Translations under genes and position numbers: made by a program
Shown here: in pieces, positions 54,201-62,326 of the stretch
How positions within the stretch are numbered: the stretch's first letter is position 1
How the letters are laid out: every line of letters starts with the position of its first letter
NCBI GenBank assembly: GCA_944323345.1
Contig: CALUSC010000002.1
Span: forward strand, 62,001 to 126,000
Direction of reading: 5' to 3'
DNA: 64,000 bases
DNA from: an uncultured Bacteroidales bacterium
GTDB lineage: Bacteria > Bacteroidota > Bacteroidia > Bacteroidales > UBA932
Notes under the pieces: model-generated
What the model saw: only the letters and a program-made list of their open reading frames with translations
Told to the model about the DNA's origin: nothing
Database searches by the model: none

Positions 54201-54374
54201 ATAAACTTAGGATATGAATTCCCTGACAGGATGATCAGGAAACTGAAATTGTCGGCTCTGTCGTTCCAGCTCAGCATGAATGACATCTTCAGGGCATCCT
54301 CCGTCAGGGTGGAGCGGGGTATCGACTATCCGTTCGCCCGCTCCGTGTCCGTTTCCATAGGTATAACATTCTGA
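51279..54374 (+). CDS. SusC/RagA family TonB-dependent transporter
   Basis: 1031 residues. Signal peptide (VLSLILTIAAAAAMFPAVLSAQ), carboxypeptidase-D regulatory-like domain (about 44-120, ISGTVVDASDGYPLIGVSVM), TonB box-like DVVVTG near 126, plug with LKDAASTAIYGSKASNGVVVIE near 240 and a 22-strand barrel ending RSVSVSIGITF. Together with SusD it forms the lidded outer-membrane importer, energised by TonB. First gene of the six-gene rightward locus, with no STN domain and hence no direct ECF sigma signalling seen. Confidence 0.96.
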   Translation: MYCHEKPGSRVLSLILTIAAAAAMFPAVLSAQDAASANSETENISGTVVDASDGYPLIGVSVMLEGTLHGVATDLDGNFTLDISSSPCNIVFSYVGYETVTLEFDGTNASSFSRIIMKGNALELNDVVVTGVYERKKESFTGASATFKGDQLKKVGSQNIMQSLQTLDPSFRIMESAQFGSNPNTMPDIEIRGKTSVAGLREEYGTDPNQPLFILDGFETTLETVMNLNMNRVASVTILKDAASTAIYGSKASNGVVVIETKTPAKGRLQLSYKGDFGVDIADLSDYNLMNAAEKLEFETLAGVYTDGNGDPFNQVRLDNLRNDRLKAIASGVDTYWLSEPIRTGFTHKHNLYAEGGEEKIRYGIGLSYGGVQGVMKGSDRQTLEGNIDLIYRTGKFQFSNKLTINYLNTNDPAVSFSEYAYANPYYRKYNSDGGIDKYLYYPEEGTDDYPVTNPLWNAHLNNYDTSSSFGFTNNFIFEWFIKDYLRFRAKFGITKNDQDDQARLSPLHSMFDDLEDTEKGLFTQTMIRELAYEGDAAVTFGKLIAGRHMVNAVGGFNFSSSKYMNYGYSANGFTDDQFAAPSFANNYPEGDSPDYSETLKRAVSFYINGGYAYDDRYLLDVNYRLDGASMFGTGNKFRNTWSAGLGWNIHNEAFLTDRTDFFQMLKIRGSVGNPGNQNFSAYQAFTTYKFNGWMTNVFGTGVIVNELGNTGLAWQETINYDIGTDITFWEDRINLTFDYFWKDTDPLLAIISTRGSMGVSSVAMNAGSQKTHGWEATFRISPVYRPHEGINWNISINAASSRSRYADIGNSFSRLNEEGKASLAGTTRYYDGGSPTAIWAVRSAGIDPATGQELFIKKDGTYSFTYDVNDEVVVGDTQPKLEGVVGTTLYYKGLYIGCYFRYQLGGQIFNTSLFQKVENIGTQDVYNNQDKRALYDRWSENHREAWFKGISLVQTTDKSSRFVMDENTFTGESINLGYEFPDRMIRKLKLSALSFQLSMNDIFRASSVRVERGIDYPFARSVSVSIGITF

Positions 54375-54377
54375 CAG

Positions 54378-55838
54378 ATGAAAATCATGAGAAACAAGAT
54401 AATATCACTGAGTCTGGCCGTGCTGCTCCTGCCCATAATGTCAGGATGCGGCAAATGGCTCGATGTACAGCCATACGACAAAATAGCGGAAGATGACCTG
54501 CTGTCCACCGAAGAAGGGTTCATGATGCTGCTGAACGGCATCTACATAGAACTGAATGATGACATGCTGTACGGCGGGGCGCTTACAGTAGAGATGATAG
54601 AAATCATGGGAGGGGCATACACGCTCGGCACAGATGATTCCGTATGGGGAAACTATAACGACATAGCCTCTTACGAATATGGGACCGAATACTGGAGGGC
54701 CAGATTCGATGAAACGTGGAACAAGGCATATTCCCTTATCCTGAACTGCAACCAGCTGCTGTCCAGGATAGATGACAGCCGAGAGATTTTCTCCGGAGAC
54801 AATTACTTCATCATCAAAGGGGAAGCTCTGGCGCTGAGGGCGATGCTCCACTTCGACATGCTCAGGATTTTCGGGCCGGTCTACACTCGTCATCCGGATG
54901 CTCCCGCCATACCGTATTATACCGGATATACAGTCACGCCGGAAGAAATCGAACCGGCTTCATCCATAGCCGGAAAAATCCTTGCCGACCTGCACGAGGC
55001 CAGAATCCTGCTGTCTGCGGACCCGGTCATCACGGAAGGTACCAGAATGGAAAGCCAGGGCGACGGTTCGTCTGACTTTCTCAATTTCAGAAGCCTGCGG
55101 CTCAATTATTACGCGGTGACAGGCCTGCTGGCCAGGGCAAGCCTGTGGTTCGGAGACAAAGAACAGGCTTTCAGCTATTCACAGGAAGTAATCAGGGCGG
55201 CGAACGGAGGAATATTCCCGTTCGTGGACAGGGCTCTTGTAACCGGATCGCCTTCAGATCCCGACCGGATATTTTCATCGGAAGTCATTTTTGCCCTTTC
55301 GCATGCCCGCAGGAACGAACTGTTCAATGATTACTATGATCCGAGCCGGCTGCCGAACTATGTATTCAGAATGGACAATGACATGTTTTCCAACAGAATA
55401 TACGGAGGTACGGATACCGGAGGAAATGCCGACGACTACAGGTGCAGGGTAAACTGGATAGCTACCGGCAGCAACCGCTATTTCTACAAATATTCGGACA
55501 TGGCCAGCACCGGGAATATCAGAAACACCATGATTCCTCTGATCAGGCTCGGAGAAATGTATCTGATAGCGGCGGAAAGCCAGTCTGGGGATCTTTCAGC
55601 CGGACTGTCCTATGTCAACATAATGAGATCCAACAGAGGAGTCGGGAACCTGGCTTCGCTGGATACCAGAATGCTGCAATATGAATACATAAGGGAGCTT
55701 TATGGAGAGGGACAGCTGTTCTTCATGTATAAAAGGATGTTCACGCCTGTGCTTTTTTCGACGGACGAAAGCAGGAATCCCCTTCCCTCTGATGAAATTT
55801 TCGTAGTACCTCTTCCTGATTCGGAAACACAGAACTGA
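54378..55838 (+). CDS. SusD/RagB family surface lipoprotein
   Basis: 486 residues. Lipobox IMSGC near residue 16-20, then the KWLDVQPYDKIAEDDLLSTEEGFMMLLNGIY segment typical of SusD N-termini, TPR-like helices (about 40-330) and the RLGEMYLIAAE signature near 395. Forms the lid over the SusC channel and binds the ligand. Starts 3 bases after susC. The ligand cannot be deduced, and the absence of glycosidases nearby makes a non-glycan ligand possible. Confidence 0.94.
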   Translation: MKIMRNKIISLSLAVLLLPIMSGCGKWLDVQPYDKIAEDDLLSTEEGFMMLLNGIYIELNDDMLYGGALTVEMIEIMGGAYTLGTDDSVWGNYNDIASYEYGTEYWRARFDETWNKAYSLILNCNQLLSRIDDSREIFSGDNYFIIKGEALALRAMLHFDMLRIFGPVYTRHPDAPAIPYYTGYTVTPEEIEPASSIAGKILADLHEARILLSADPVITEGTRMESQGDGSSDFLNFRSLRLNYYAVTGLLARASLWFGDKEQAFSYSQEVIRAANGGIFPFVDRALVTGSPSDPDRIFSSEVIFALSHARRNELFNDYYDPSRLPNYVFRMDNDMFSNRIYGGTDTGGNADDYRCRVNWIATGSNRYFYKYSDMASTGNIRNTMIPLIRLGEMYLIAAESQSGDLSAGLSYVNIMRSNRGVGNLASLDTRMLQYEYIRELYGEGQLFFMYKRMFTPVLFSTDESRNPLPSDEIFVVPLPDSETQN

Positions 55839-55846
55839 CGAAGACA

Positions 55847-56614
55847 ATGAAAAAGGACTTCACAATAATATTGATATTGGCTGCCACGGCGATGGCAGCC
55901 AATGGATGTGTCGAGAGGCACCCTGAAGTATTCGGAGACATCTCGGCGATTTATTTCAATAACAGGGCGCAGGGGAATACCCTTTGCGACAGCACGGATG
56001 TGACATTCATATACGAATCGGAAGACCGGATGGAGGTACCTGTAACAGTACAGCTGCTCGGAAGGACTGCCGACTATGACAGGCCGGTAGAGATTTCGGT
56101 TTCGTCCCTGAATGCGGAAGAAGGGACAGACTTCATACTTCCGGACAAGGAAGGCACCGTCCTGCCTGCCGGAGAAACATCTTTCAGCTATGTCGTGACA
56201 CTGCTGCGGACAGATGCCTTGCAGCATGAAAAAAAAGAAATAAGGCTCGAACTGCATCCGAACGAACATTTTACACTCTCGGTTACGGAAATAGGCCAGA
56301 CGACCGATACGGTATCCACGCTTCTGTACAGGATATTGTTTTCCGACATGTTCACGGAAGCTCCGGCGGCCTGGGATTCCAGCATTCTCGGCGCGTTCTC
56401 CCAGGCCAAGTTCGAACTTATCTGTGATGTCCTGGATATAGATCCGGCGGATTTCAACGATGCCGCCGTCATGACGCTGCCCCGGCAAATGTTCATCTAT
56501 AATGAAATAAGCGACTATATCGAAACAGAAACGGAAAAAATGGAAAACGGTGAGCCGTACGACAGTCAGATCATCGACCCTGCCACTGGCAAACCGATAG
56601 CGTTTCCTAACTAA
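55847..56614 (+). CDS. DUF4843 lipoprotein
   Basis: 255 residues. Lipobox Cys21 (MAANGC), then AIYFNNRAQG and a beta-sandwich with VEISVSSLNAEEGTDFILPD near 83-102 and TLSVTEIG. This is the DUF4843 pattern, a Calx-beta-like domain regularly found behind SusCD. Starts 8 bases after susD. Likely surface-exposed; function unknown. Confidence 0.82.
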   Translation: MKKDFTIILILAATAMAANGCVERHPEVFGDISAIYFNNRAQGNTLCDSTDVTFIYESEDRMEVPVTVQLLGRTADYDRPVEISVSSLNAEEGTDFILPDKEGTVLPAGETSFSYVVTLLRTDALQHEKKEIRLELHPNEHFTLSVTEIGQTTDTVSTLLYRILFSDMFTEAPAAWDSSILGAFSQAKFELICDVLDIDPADFNDAAVMTLPRQMFIYNEISDYIETETEKMENGEPYDSQIIDPATGKPIAFPN

Positions 56615-56626
56615 AACCGACACGGC

Positions 56627-58219
56627 ATGAAAGACTACGGACAACATTTCAGACAAATATGCAGGACTGCAGGCACGGCTTTCCTTTCTATTCTGACAGC
56701 CTGCGCACCGGACCTCGGAAATTACACCTATACGGAACTGGACGGTCCCGAAGTAATAAATTTCCCGGAAGAGATAGATATTCTCACTCAGGAACAGCTT
56801 GTAATAGAACCTGAGACAGAAGGAGGAACGGATGAGGAGGCATACAGCTATGAATGGAAAGTCATAGACCGTAACAACGACAATGCCGTAACGGTTATCG
56901 GAGAAGAAAGGAATCTGGACTATACCGTAGTCCTCCCTCCGGGAGCCTACTCGCTGTATTATACCATGACTGAAAAGGAAAGCGGAATTATCTGGCAGTC
57001 CGAGGCCGTGCTGACTGTAAGTTCTTCGATGTCGGAAGGATGGATGGTATTATGTTCCGATGGGGGAAGTACTGTTCTGGACTTCGTATCGGAAATTACC
57101 GGACTGACATACAGGGATGTGCTTTCGCAATATCCCGGCATGCCGCCACTTAACGGCCCCAGACGCATCCAGTGGCTTTCTACCATGACGGATGCATCCT
57201 CGCCATATTACCTGCTTACCGATGACGGCGCCACACGGCTCGGCAAGGATTCTTTCGAATGGACAGAAGAATATTCGATGCTTTATGAATCCGGTTCGGG
57301 AGAAGCGTTGGTACCGCATTCGATCGTATGCTCCGGCTTCGGCAAGATGCTGGTAAGCGGCAGCAAGGCCCATTATTGCGAAACAATGGGATTCAGCGGA
57401 CTCTACGGAAGTGCCGTAAACAAGGATTTCGAAGTAGCTCCGGAAGTCGGGGCGAATGTCCTGGCCAGTCAGGTATATGCCGCCGTATATCTTTTGTATG
57501 ATACGAGCAACAAGAGATTCATGGGTTACTGTCCTCTTCTCGAAAGGCCGGACCTGGGATCGCAGAATCCTCTGGCAGATCTGGACTCGATGGGAGAAAT
57601 TGCCGAAGGGATGGCTTCGGCAGATGAAGAAAGCGTGGTCGGCACGGCATTCGACGAATATCCGGAAGGGTACGGATACGTATATATGGAAAACACACGC
57701 TACGACCCCGGCAATGCATCCATGGGAGTGACATACACGATTCTGGCGGACGGCCAAAAAAGATATGTCTATGGAATCCAGTGCGGCGACATGCTCAGAT
57801 ATGCCGACTGCCCGTATGTGATCGGAAAAGCCTATTACGGAGACATATCAGGATGCACGAACATTGCTAAAGAGGACAATCTGTTTTCATTCAGCTCTTT
57901 GGGAAACTTCATGTATTACGCATGCGGCAGCATCGTATACAGGGTCGATCTTTCAGCAGCCACATTGCAGTCCGATATACAGTTCGAACTGCCTGGAGAA
58001 ACCGTCACTTGTCTGAAATTCAACCTTTACCAGAATACTGACAACAGCAGGAAGACTTACGACCTGATAGTGGGCAGCGAAACCGATGCCGGAGAAGGCA
58101 TACTGAGAATATATGAAGGATATGACTCGTCAGGCGATTTTACTGATGCCGACCCTGCCGAACAATACGGCGGCTTTCACAGGATTACAGATGTAACATA
58201 TAAGGAAAGAATATATTAA
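56627..58219 (+). CDS. PKD-like family lipoprotein
   Basis: 530 residues. Lipobox near Cys25 (SILTAC), then PDLGNYTYTELDGPEVINFP and an Ig-like PKD-type domain (about 35-125, ending SEAVLTVSS), followed by a repetitive beta-rich region (about 135-500) with GWMVLCSDGG that may form a propeller. Bacteroidetes PKD-like family proteins accompany DUF4843 and SusCD. Probably part of the surface ligand-binding assembly. No catalytic motif is seen. Confidence 0.78.
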   Translation: MKDYGQHFRQICRTAGTAFLSILTACAPDLGNYTYTELDGPEVINFPEEIDILTQEQLVIEPETEGGTDEEAYSYEWKVIDRNNDNAVTVIGEERNLDYTVVLPPGAYSLYYTMTEKESGIIWQSEAVLTVSSSMSEGWMVLCSDGGSTVLDFVSEITGLTYRDVLSQYPGMPPLNGPRRIQWLSTMTDASSPYYLLTDDGATRLGKDSFEWTEEYSMLYESGSGEALVPHSIVCSGFGKMLVSGSKAHYCETMGFSGLYGSAVNKDFEVAPEVGANVLASQVYAAVYLLYDTSNKRFMGYCPLLERPDLGSQNPLADLDSMGEIAEGMASADEESVVGTAFDEYPEGYGYVYMENTRYDPGNASMGVTYTILADGQKRYVYGIQCGDMLRYADCPYVIGKAYYGDISGCTNIAKEDNLFSFSSLGNFMYYACGSIVYRVDLSAATLQSDIQFELPGETVTCLKFNLYQNTDNSRKTYDLIVGSETDAGEGILRIYEGYDSSGDFTDADPAEQYGGFHRITDVTYKERIY

Positions 58220-58224
58220 CTGTC

Positions 58225-59577
58225 ATGAAAAAGTTCATATTTCTGGCTCTCGGTATTGTGTTGGGGGCCTCATGTTCGGAAACCGGGACTATCAGGATCA
58301 GCTTCGAAGTCTCGGAGCCGGTTTCCGGCACCGTGGCTGTAGTCTGCCACAACAATGTCGATGAAATATCACTGGACGGCAATGGAAGGGCTGAATACGT
58401 CATGTACGGAACAGATGCAGCCTACGCCAGAGTATATTACGGGCCTGCTATGAAAAGAATCTATGTCGAAGCAGGCGACAAGGCGGCAATTTCGTTCAAC
58501 GGCAGGGATTTCAGCGGCACGTTCACGTTCAGCGGCTCCAAGTCGCCGGCGGTGGAATATCTGAACGACATCGAACTTACGGCTCTGCCGGACTCATGTT
58601 ACGCACTTCCGTTCGACGAGTTTCTCAGACTTACCGCCGAAAAGGAAAAAAGTGCGTTGAAGCTTCTGGATGCCAGGAAAATCGCCGGGACGGGCCATTT
58701 TACGGAAATGGAGAAAAGCAGGATCAGATACTCTTATGCGAACACCCTGCTGATGTATCCTGTCGCACACCGGTTCATGGCACAGGATCCTTTCTACACT
58801 CCAGACGAATCATACTATGATGTGATAAGAAGCTACGCCGTCGAAGATCCCGTATCCTCGGACGTAGACGAATACCGTGAATTCATGGTCGAAAGTGCAC
58901 ACGTCCTCGACAGCAGCAGCCGGGACATAAAGGACCTGTACATGAAACTCGTGGCTGAAATGCAGTACATAACCGACAATTACAAGGACAGGAAGGTAGT
59001 CGGAGCCCTGCTGCATCATATTGTCATACCTTATGTCGACAATTTCGGCATTTCCGGCATACAGGACATGGAAAACATCTACAAGGCATACGTTACCGAC
59101 GAAAATTATCTTCAGGAATTCACCGATGCATGCTCGGCCTGGCGGAAAAACGCTGTCGGAGACGTTTCTCCTGATTTCGAGGCATCCGATATGACAGGGA
59201 AAAAATATTCGCTGTCAGATTTCAGAGGGAAATATGCATACATAGACATCTGGGCCACATGGTGCGGTCCGTGCCAGAGAGAGCTGCCGCATCTCAAAGA
59301 GCTTGAAAGGCAGTTCGACGGATGCGCCATCACATTCATAGGCATGTCGGTAGATGCCGACAGAAGCGACTGGGAAGAACGTCTCGAAAAAGGGGATATG
59401 CCCGGGGTACAGCTATATCTCGGACACAAGAGTGACTTCCTGGATGCATACGAAGTATCATCCATACCGCGGTTCATTCTGCTCGACAAGGACGGAAAGA
59501 TACTGGATGCCGACATGACCCGTCCATCATCATCAGCGACCGCAGAATATTTAGATTCACTTCCAGGAATCAGATAA
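58225..59577 (+). CDS. TlpA-like thioredoxin-fold lipoprotein
   Basis: 450 residues. Lipobox Cys17 (VLGASC); N-terminal beta domain resembling DUF4369 (about 20-115); helical middle (115-305); C-terminal TlpA/AhpC-type thioredoxin domain with redox site WCGPC (Cys347, Cys350), VGDVSPDFEASDMTGKKYSL and the cis-proline at SIPRF. It reduces or isomerises disulfides in the envelope. Its presence in a SusCD locus suggests a cysteine-containing or redox-sensitive ligand (inference). Confidence 0.88.
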   Translation: MKKFIFLALGIVLGASCSETGTIRISFEVSEPVSGTVAVVCHNNVDEISLDGNGRAEYVMYGTDAAYARVYYGPAMKRIYVEAGDKAAISFNGRDFSGTFTFSGSKSPAVEYLNDIELTALPDSCYALPFDEFLRLTAEKEKSALKLLDARKIAGTGHFTEMEKSRIRYSYANTLLMYPVAHRFMAQDPFYTPDESYYDVIRSYAVEDPVSSDVDEYREFMVESAHVLDSSSRDIKDLYMKLVAEMQYITDNYKDRKVVGALLHHIVIPYVDNFGISGIQDMENIYKAYVTDENYLQEFTDACSAWRKNAVGDVSPDFEASDMTGKKYSLSDFRGKYAYIDIWATWCGPCQRELPHLKELERQFDGCAITFIGMSVDADRSDWEERLEKGDMPGVQLYLGHKSDFLDAYEVSSIPRFILLDKDGKILDADMTRPSSSATAEYLDSLPGIR

Positions 59578-59601
59578 TTCACCGGAAAAAATTTTCAGTC
59601 T

Positions 59602-60906
59602 ATGGATTCGCTCAAATTCATACTCCTGTCTGCCATATTCATGGCAATGGCATTTTCTTGCAAAGAGGCCGGACCGCCAGATGATGACGGCAGCACGCCT
59701 GACGGCTGTCCGGTGACTTATGTCAGACTGCCTTCCGTTCCCGTCTACAGTGGAGACAGGGTCTGCGTCATAGGTACCGGATTTTCTTCCGATGCCTCAT
59801 ATTACCTCGAAAGCACGGCAGCGCCTGACAATACGGAAATATTGACGGATGTCACAGTGACACCTTCCGGGATTGAATTTACCGCAAGGGTGACGGCAGG
59901 CGAATATATGTTGGTCGTAGAACAAGACGGTAGATGGGAGCTGGGGACCATAACAGTGAAAATGCGGGAAATAGAAGCCGTAATCAGCTCAGTTCCGGAG
60001 TATTGTCTGCCGGGAGGCAGCTTTACGGTATCGGGGACCGGTTTCTCCAGTTCTTCTGTCATGGTTCTGGAAGATCCTGAAACAGGGCTCAGAACGGCTC
60101 TTGCGACTGAATCCGGGACAGGTAAACTTACGGCTTCCGTCCCTCAGGATGCACCACGCGGCAAATCGACCCTGATACTCTTGCAGGACGGCGCCGAGAT
60201 GATCATCAGCGACAGGTTCTTCATAACCACGGAAAAGAAACTGGCAGGCATGAAATATACTCTCACCGCCGGAACTTCCGAAGGCCCTGTATGGGAAATA
60301 TCCGTCACCCGCAACGGAAACGGCGATATTACGGGATGCGAACCATATTCACTTGTCATAAATGAGAATGGGGATTCAGGTACCGGACTTGATTTCATAG
60401 CATCGGATGAAGACAAGGCAAACGGGTATTCGGATTTCACACTGGCCGTGGACGCTGTTTCGGAGCATGTCGTTTCCGCTTCATTCGGGACCGGAGAAAC
60501 AGATCCAGATACCGGGAAAGATATACTTAAAACATTCACATGGGATTATTCCGGTGATTACCTGTCATATATTGTCACACCGAAAAATACCGGCAGGATA
60601 GCTGTAACTGATGAAGGCAATATATCGCTGGAAGATTTCTGGGTCGACTGCTCATACGGAGATCTGTCGTTGGTGAACAATCCCTTTGCCGCTGATTTCA
60701 CACTGAGCGTACTCGCCACCAACGATCTGATACTGCAGGCAGCCATCATGTTCGGACTCACGGGAACTGCTTCCGACATGTTGCCTGACAGCTTATCTTC
60801 CGCCCCTGTCAGCTACACGTTCGATGAAGAAGGATATGTTACCGGTGCCTCTTATAAAGATCCGCTGGATTCCTATGATGTCATTCTGGAATACGTTTAC
60901 AGATAA
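59602..60906 (+). CDS. IPT/TIG-like domain lipoprotein
   Basis: 434 residues. Lipobox Cys20 (MAFSC), two immunoglobulin-like IPT/TIG repeats (about 39-118, with YSGDRVCVIGTGFSSDASY, and 125-210, with LPGGSFTVSGTGFSSSSVM), then a C-terminal beta domain (about 215-434) ending YTFDEEGYVTGASYKD, reminiscent of DUF4595. Surface glycan-binding proteins of SusCD systems can have tandem IPT domains, but binding is untested. Last gene of the locus. Confidence 0.72.
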   Translation: MDSLKFILLSAIFMAMAFSCKEAGPPDDDGSTPDGCPVTYVRLPSVPVYSGDRVCVIGTGFSSDASYYLESTAAPDNTEILTDVTVTPSGIEFTARVTAGEYMLVVEQDGRWELGTITVKMREIEAVISSVPEYCLPGGSFTVSGTGFSSSSVMVLEDPETGLRTALATESGTGKLTASVPQDAPRGKSTLILLQDGAEMIISDRFFITTEKKLAGMKYTLTAGTSEGPVWEISVTRNGNGDITGCEPYSLVINENGDSGTGLDFIASDEDKANGYSDFTLAVDAVSEHVVSASFGTGETDPDTGKDILKTFTWDYSGDYLSYIVTPKNTGRIAVTDEGNISLEDFWVDCSYGDLSLVNNPFAADFTLSVLATNDLILQAAIMFGLTGTASDMLPDSLSSAPVSYTFDEEGYVTGASYKDPLDSYDVILEYVYR

Positions 60907-60944
60907 TCATGCGGCATGTTATTAAATAATTCACTAAATTTCCT

Positions 60945-60952
60945 TAACTTTG
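60945..60952 (+). promoter_or_regulatory. -7 promoter box for the two-domain lipoprotein
   Basis: TAACTTTG, 39 bases before the ATG at 60992, so this gene is probably transcribed apart from the SusCD locus. Confidence 0.55.
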
Positions 60953-60991
60953 ACTGTTTATTTGACATAAAACTCACAAAATTCCAAAACC

Positions 60992-61966
60992 ATGAAAATC
61001 AAATTATTCTTATCTGCAGCCTTGGCTGCATGTCTCGGTCTGCTGGTATTGGCAGGATGCGAGAAGAATCCTGACACCCAGACTACTGCCGAACTGCTCA
61101 GCAGACAGTGGACCGCTACCTATGTAGATGTAAACGAAAGCGGCAATCTTACCAGCCGGATGCTGTTCGATATCGACGCTGCGGCAAACACTATAGAAGT
61201 AGGCGCTATGAATGACCCCCTCAAGGAGGCACTTGAAAAGTATGCGGGCATGGATGTGAAGGACAATTCGTTCGGACTTCTGCTCAGATTTACTATCAAC
61301 AGAATAGATACCGAATCGCCTGGCGAAATATCCTGCACCGTCAAAGAAATCCTGGGTGCCGGAGTAAAAGCTGACGTAAAGTATGATCCGGTGCCGGTAC
61401 CTGAAAATGAAATCATAGTTTATTTTTCGGACCTCACTGCTGAAAGCGTAACGCTGTCCGTCGGAGAGATGACTCTCGAATGTACCGCCACCTCAGGTGC
61501 GGAATTCATAGATCTCAGTCTTCTTGCAGAAGAGGAAGAACCGGATCCGGAGCCTGGATATTCCATTATAAACCAGTGGACCGGTGAAGCAGGCGGGGTA
61601 AAACAGTGTTTCGACATCGGTGCCGGTGTCCAGGACGGGCTGCTGATCGGACAGTTTACAGAAGGATATGAGACAATGCTGCCGGAAGGAGCTGATCCGG
61701 AAAAATCATATATCTCAATGGCGTATGGACCTGACCAGATTAAGGAAATAGTGGAGACAGACGCTACATCCGGCACTGTCATCTATCTTAGCGACATGGA
61801 CGGTGACGGTGTTGCCGAAACGGAAATGGAACTCCCGTATGCCAACCTTACCGAGACTTCGGTCGACATCACATACATTGACCCGCTTTCAGGCTCGTCT
61901 ATCGTTGTTAGCTGCACAGTCGCGCCTGAGGGGACAAAAGTTTACACTGTATCGGATCTAATGTAG
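60992..61966 (+). CDS. Two-domain lipocalin-like lipoprotein
   Basis: 324 residues. Lipobox Cys23 (LVLAGC). Two similar halves can be seen: QWTATYVDVNESGNL near 37 with DLTAESVTLSVGEMTLECTA near 149-168, and QWTGEAGGVKQCFDI near 203 with NLTETSVDITYIDP near 292, suggesting an internal duplication of a beta-barrel domain joined by an acidic linker (EEEEPDPEPG). Not recognised as a named family. Own promoter; followed by a nested palindrome. Confidence 0.7.
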   Translation: MKIKLFLSAALAACLGLLVLAGCEKNPDTQTTAELLSRQWTATYVDVNESGNLTSRMLFDIDAAANTIEVGAMNDPLKEALEKYAGMDVKDNSFGLLLRFTINRIDTESPGEISCTVKEILGAGVKADVKYDPVPVPENEIIVYFSDLTAESVTLSVGEMTLECTATSGAEFIDLSLLAEEEEPDPEPGYSIINQWTGEAGGVKQCFDIGAGVQDGLLIGQFTEGYETMLPEGADPEKSYISMAYGPDQIKEIVETDATSGTVIYLSDMDGDGVAETEMELPYANLTETSVDITYIDPLSGSSIVVSCTVAPEGTKVYTVSDLM

Positions 61967-61984
61967 ATTCCAGATTTGGAGACC

Positions 61985-62093
61985 GACTCAAAAGGGTATT
62001 TTCTGCGTTACGCTCGATTCGAAAATCCTCATGTACATCAGTACACTGCGGTTTTCTTATCTTCGCAAGCCTTGAAAATCCTCCTTTTGAGTC
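61985..62093. repeat. Nested palindromic element
   Basis: Outer arms GACTCAAAAGG (61985-61995) and its reverse complement (62083-62093), extended by near-complementary ATTTTC/GAAAAT arms; an inner GAAAATCC/GGTTTTC pair and an inner TGTAC-ATCA-GTACA hairpin. It occupies most of the gap between the lipoprotein and the tRNA-Val promoter. It may be a member of a dispersed repeat family or a bidirectional terminator; no open reading frame. Confidence 0.6.
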
Positions 62094-62134
62094 AACCTCT
62101 CCTGTTAAAAAAACACAGAAGTTTTTCAAAAAAA

Positions 62135-62165
62135 TTTGGAAGCTGACAAAACTTGTGTATCTTTG
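62135..62165 (+). promoter_or_regulatory. tRNA-Val promoter, -33 and -7 elements
   Basis: TTTG at 62135-62138, spacer 19, TATCTTTG at 62158-62165: full consensus. Transcription would begin about 62172, giving a leader of about 155 bases before the tRNA. Confidence 0.8.
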
Positions 62166-62171
62166 CAATCC

Positions 62172-62326
62172 CGAAACAAAAACGGGAACAGTTCTTTAAC
62201 GAATGTACGAAGTTTATTTTAAGTGAGAGCAAGGAAGACGAACGCCGACCGACGCAGCAACCTGATGGTTGTGAGGAGGGAGAATGTGAAGTCTGACGCA
62301 GGTATCACTCAAAATAAACGAGTAAA
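62172..62326 (+). ncRNA. Structured, rRNA-like leader upstream of tRNA-Val
   Basis: Non-coding. In order: a 5-base-pair hairpin (62169-62173 with 62183-62187) at the 5' end, a boxA-like GTTCTTTAAC at 62191-62200, and a long-range stem of 15 positions with one mismatch (62212-62226 with 62305-62319) enclosing about 78 bases that include a GCAACC-TGAT-GGTTGT hairpin. The layout looks like an rRNA operon leader with antitermination and processing signals, but no rRNA follows. A free small RNA cannot be excluded. Confidence 0.5.

Noticed and set aside
51279-60906. Classical polysaccharide utilisation locus
   Set aside because: SusC and SusD are present but no glycoside hydrolase, lyase, esterase or HTCS regulator was found in the window.
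62172-62326. Start of an rRNA gene
   Set aside because: The leader resembles an rRNA operon leader but no 16S sequence follows; a tRNA-Val and a terminator end the unit.
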